A DNA stretch of 64,000 nt, taken from UBA7359 sp963976795 (lineage in GTDB: Bacteria; Pseudomonadota; Gammaproteobacteria; Eutrophobiales; Eutrophobiaceae). The position numbers and the translations under genes were made by a program. Under the pieces are notes generated by a model, which had not been told where the DNA came from, searched no databases, and worked only from the letters and a program-made list of their open reading frames with translations. How positions within the stretch are numbered: the first letter of the stretch is position 1; each line of letters opens with the position of its first letter. Positions 63,503-64,000 of this stretch are shown here, one piece after another. The DNA is taken from contig CAXBLT010000007.1 of NCBI GenBank assembly GCA_963976795.1, positions 1 to 64,000 on the forward strand. Direction: 5' to 3'.

Positions 63503-64000
63503 TCAACCCAGACATACAGTCTCAATTCTGTTTCTACCATTTTTCTTTGCTTTGTAAAGTTCTTCATCTGCTGCTTTAATTAATAAATCTGCATCATCTG
63601 TTTTATCAGGAATAATCGTTGCTACGCCTATACTGATCGTTACATACTTTGAAACTCCAGAGTCACTATGCGGAACCTTGAGTTTTCTTATATTTTCAAT
63701 ACAAGTTTTGCTCAACTGTTCTGCTTCTTTGTCATTAGTATGAGGTAGTATTATAGCAAATTCTTCACCTCCATAACGAGTTGCTAAATCAGATGCACGT
63801 TTAAACGAATCTTTTAAACATCCGGCAATCTTAATCAAACACTCATCACCGACGACATGACCATAGGCATCATTATATTGTTTAAAATAATCGATATCAC
63901 ACATCATCAATGTAATAGGGAGCTTATATCTGATTGACCGTTGCATTTCATTCTGTAAAGTTTCGTCAAAAGTTCGTCGATTTGATAGTTTTGTCAGACC
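63503..64000 (-). CDS. Diguanylate cyclase GGDEF domain (partial, runs off right edge)
   Basis: The frame is open to the window's end: upstream of the internal ATG at 63946 it reads GLTKLSNRRTFDETLQNE, the start of a GGDEF domain, so the true gene begins outside. GGEEF active site follows RYG; RASD five residues before is an intact I-site. The end KKNGRNRIETVCLG is typical. Very similar to the cyclase at 8.4-9.7 kb (shared VPHS, S.VS, VTISIGV). 9 bp from clpA, convergent. Confidence 0.92.
   Translation of the reverse strand, partial: GLTKLSNRRTFDETLQNEMQRSIRYKLPITLMMCDIDYFKQYNDAYGHVVGDECLIKIAGCLKDSFKRASDLATRYGGEEFAIILPHTNDKEAEQLSKTCIENIRKLKVPHSDSGVSKYVTISIGVATIIPDKTDDADLLIKAADEELYKAKKNGRNRIETVCLG

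Noticed and set aside
1..64000. CRISPR arrays, insertion sequences, prophage or rRNA
   Set aside because: No regularly repeated units other than the four hip operators, no transposase or phage structural genes, no rRNA seen.

Overview
The window looks like the chromosome of a low-GC gammaproteobacterium. The evidence is the housekeeping layout (yciO-trpS-scpA-scpB-rluB, with yciB-yciI-bolA running the other way), an EfpL-type translation factor with an arginine tip, ClpS-ClpA, a Fnr-type regulator and a complete cbb3 oxidase locus. The carbon genes suggest a respiring organism that can live on C2 and perhaps C1 compounds: an acetate symporter pair (yjcH-actP), isocitrate lyase, acetoacetyl-CoA reductase and an isolated MtdB-like methylene-tetrahydromethanopterin dehydrogenase. 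I cannot name the genus from sequence alone.

Layout. 0-9.7 kb: a secreted DUF1223 protein, a sodium:amino-acid symporter, a tag-nucleotidyltransferase-asnS operon, the wreck of a GGDEF-EAL gene, yjcH-actP, and a membrane diguanylate cyclase. 9.7-20 kb: a PTR1-like pteridine reductase divergent from folK, a HupE-like protein with a membrane-anchor partner, phaB, arfB, efpL and other single genes, and a zinc-ribbon/scramblase fusion. 20-36 kb: a mostly accessory stretch with a TPM-domain pair, a TonB-dependent receptor with unusual upstream repeats, secreted proteins of unknown function, an FHA protein convergent with an orphan Hcp, several SDR, NTF2 and LOG genes, cspA, mtdB and a BASS transporter.

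36-46 kb: the respiratory locus. A 57-aa membrane ORF, ccoN, ccoO, ccoQ, ccoP, an 84-aa membrane protein, ccoG and fixH run leftward. The copper ATPase ccoI and ccoS run rightward from the same intergenic region, which carries a perfect Fnr box. A SafE-type copper-related membrane protein and fnr itself follow, so the regulator, its target site and the oxidase lie together.

46-48 kb: a hipBA toxin-antitoxin pair just downstream of the 3' end of tRNA-Leu(GAG), with four near-identical operators spaced 47-50 bp apart. 48-64 kb: core genes (secG, tpiA, an Nth-like protein, rluB, scpB, scpA, trpS, yciO; then yciB, yciI, bolA, dam, dapE and a UPF0114 protein), isocitrate lyase divergent from a LysR regulator with a strong palindrome at its promoter, clpS-clpA, and the 3' part of a second diguanylate cyclase cut by the window edge.

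I saw no CRISPR array, insertion sequence, prophage or rRNA. The most interesting points are the unannotated small ORF coupled to ccoN, the four-operator hipBA promoter, the zinc-ribbon/scramblase protein, the FHA-Hcp pair with no secretion system beside it, and the stray MtdB.
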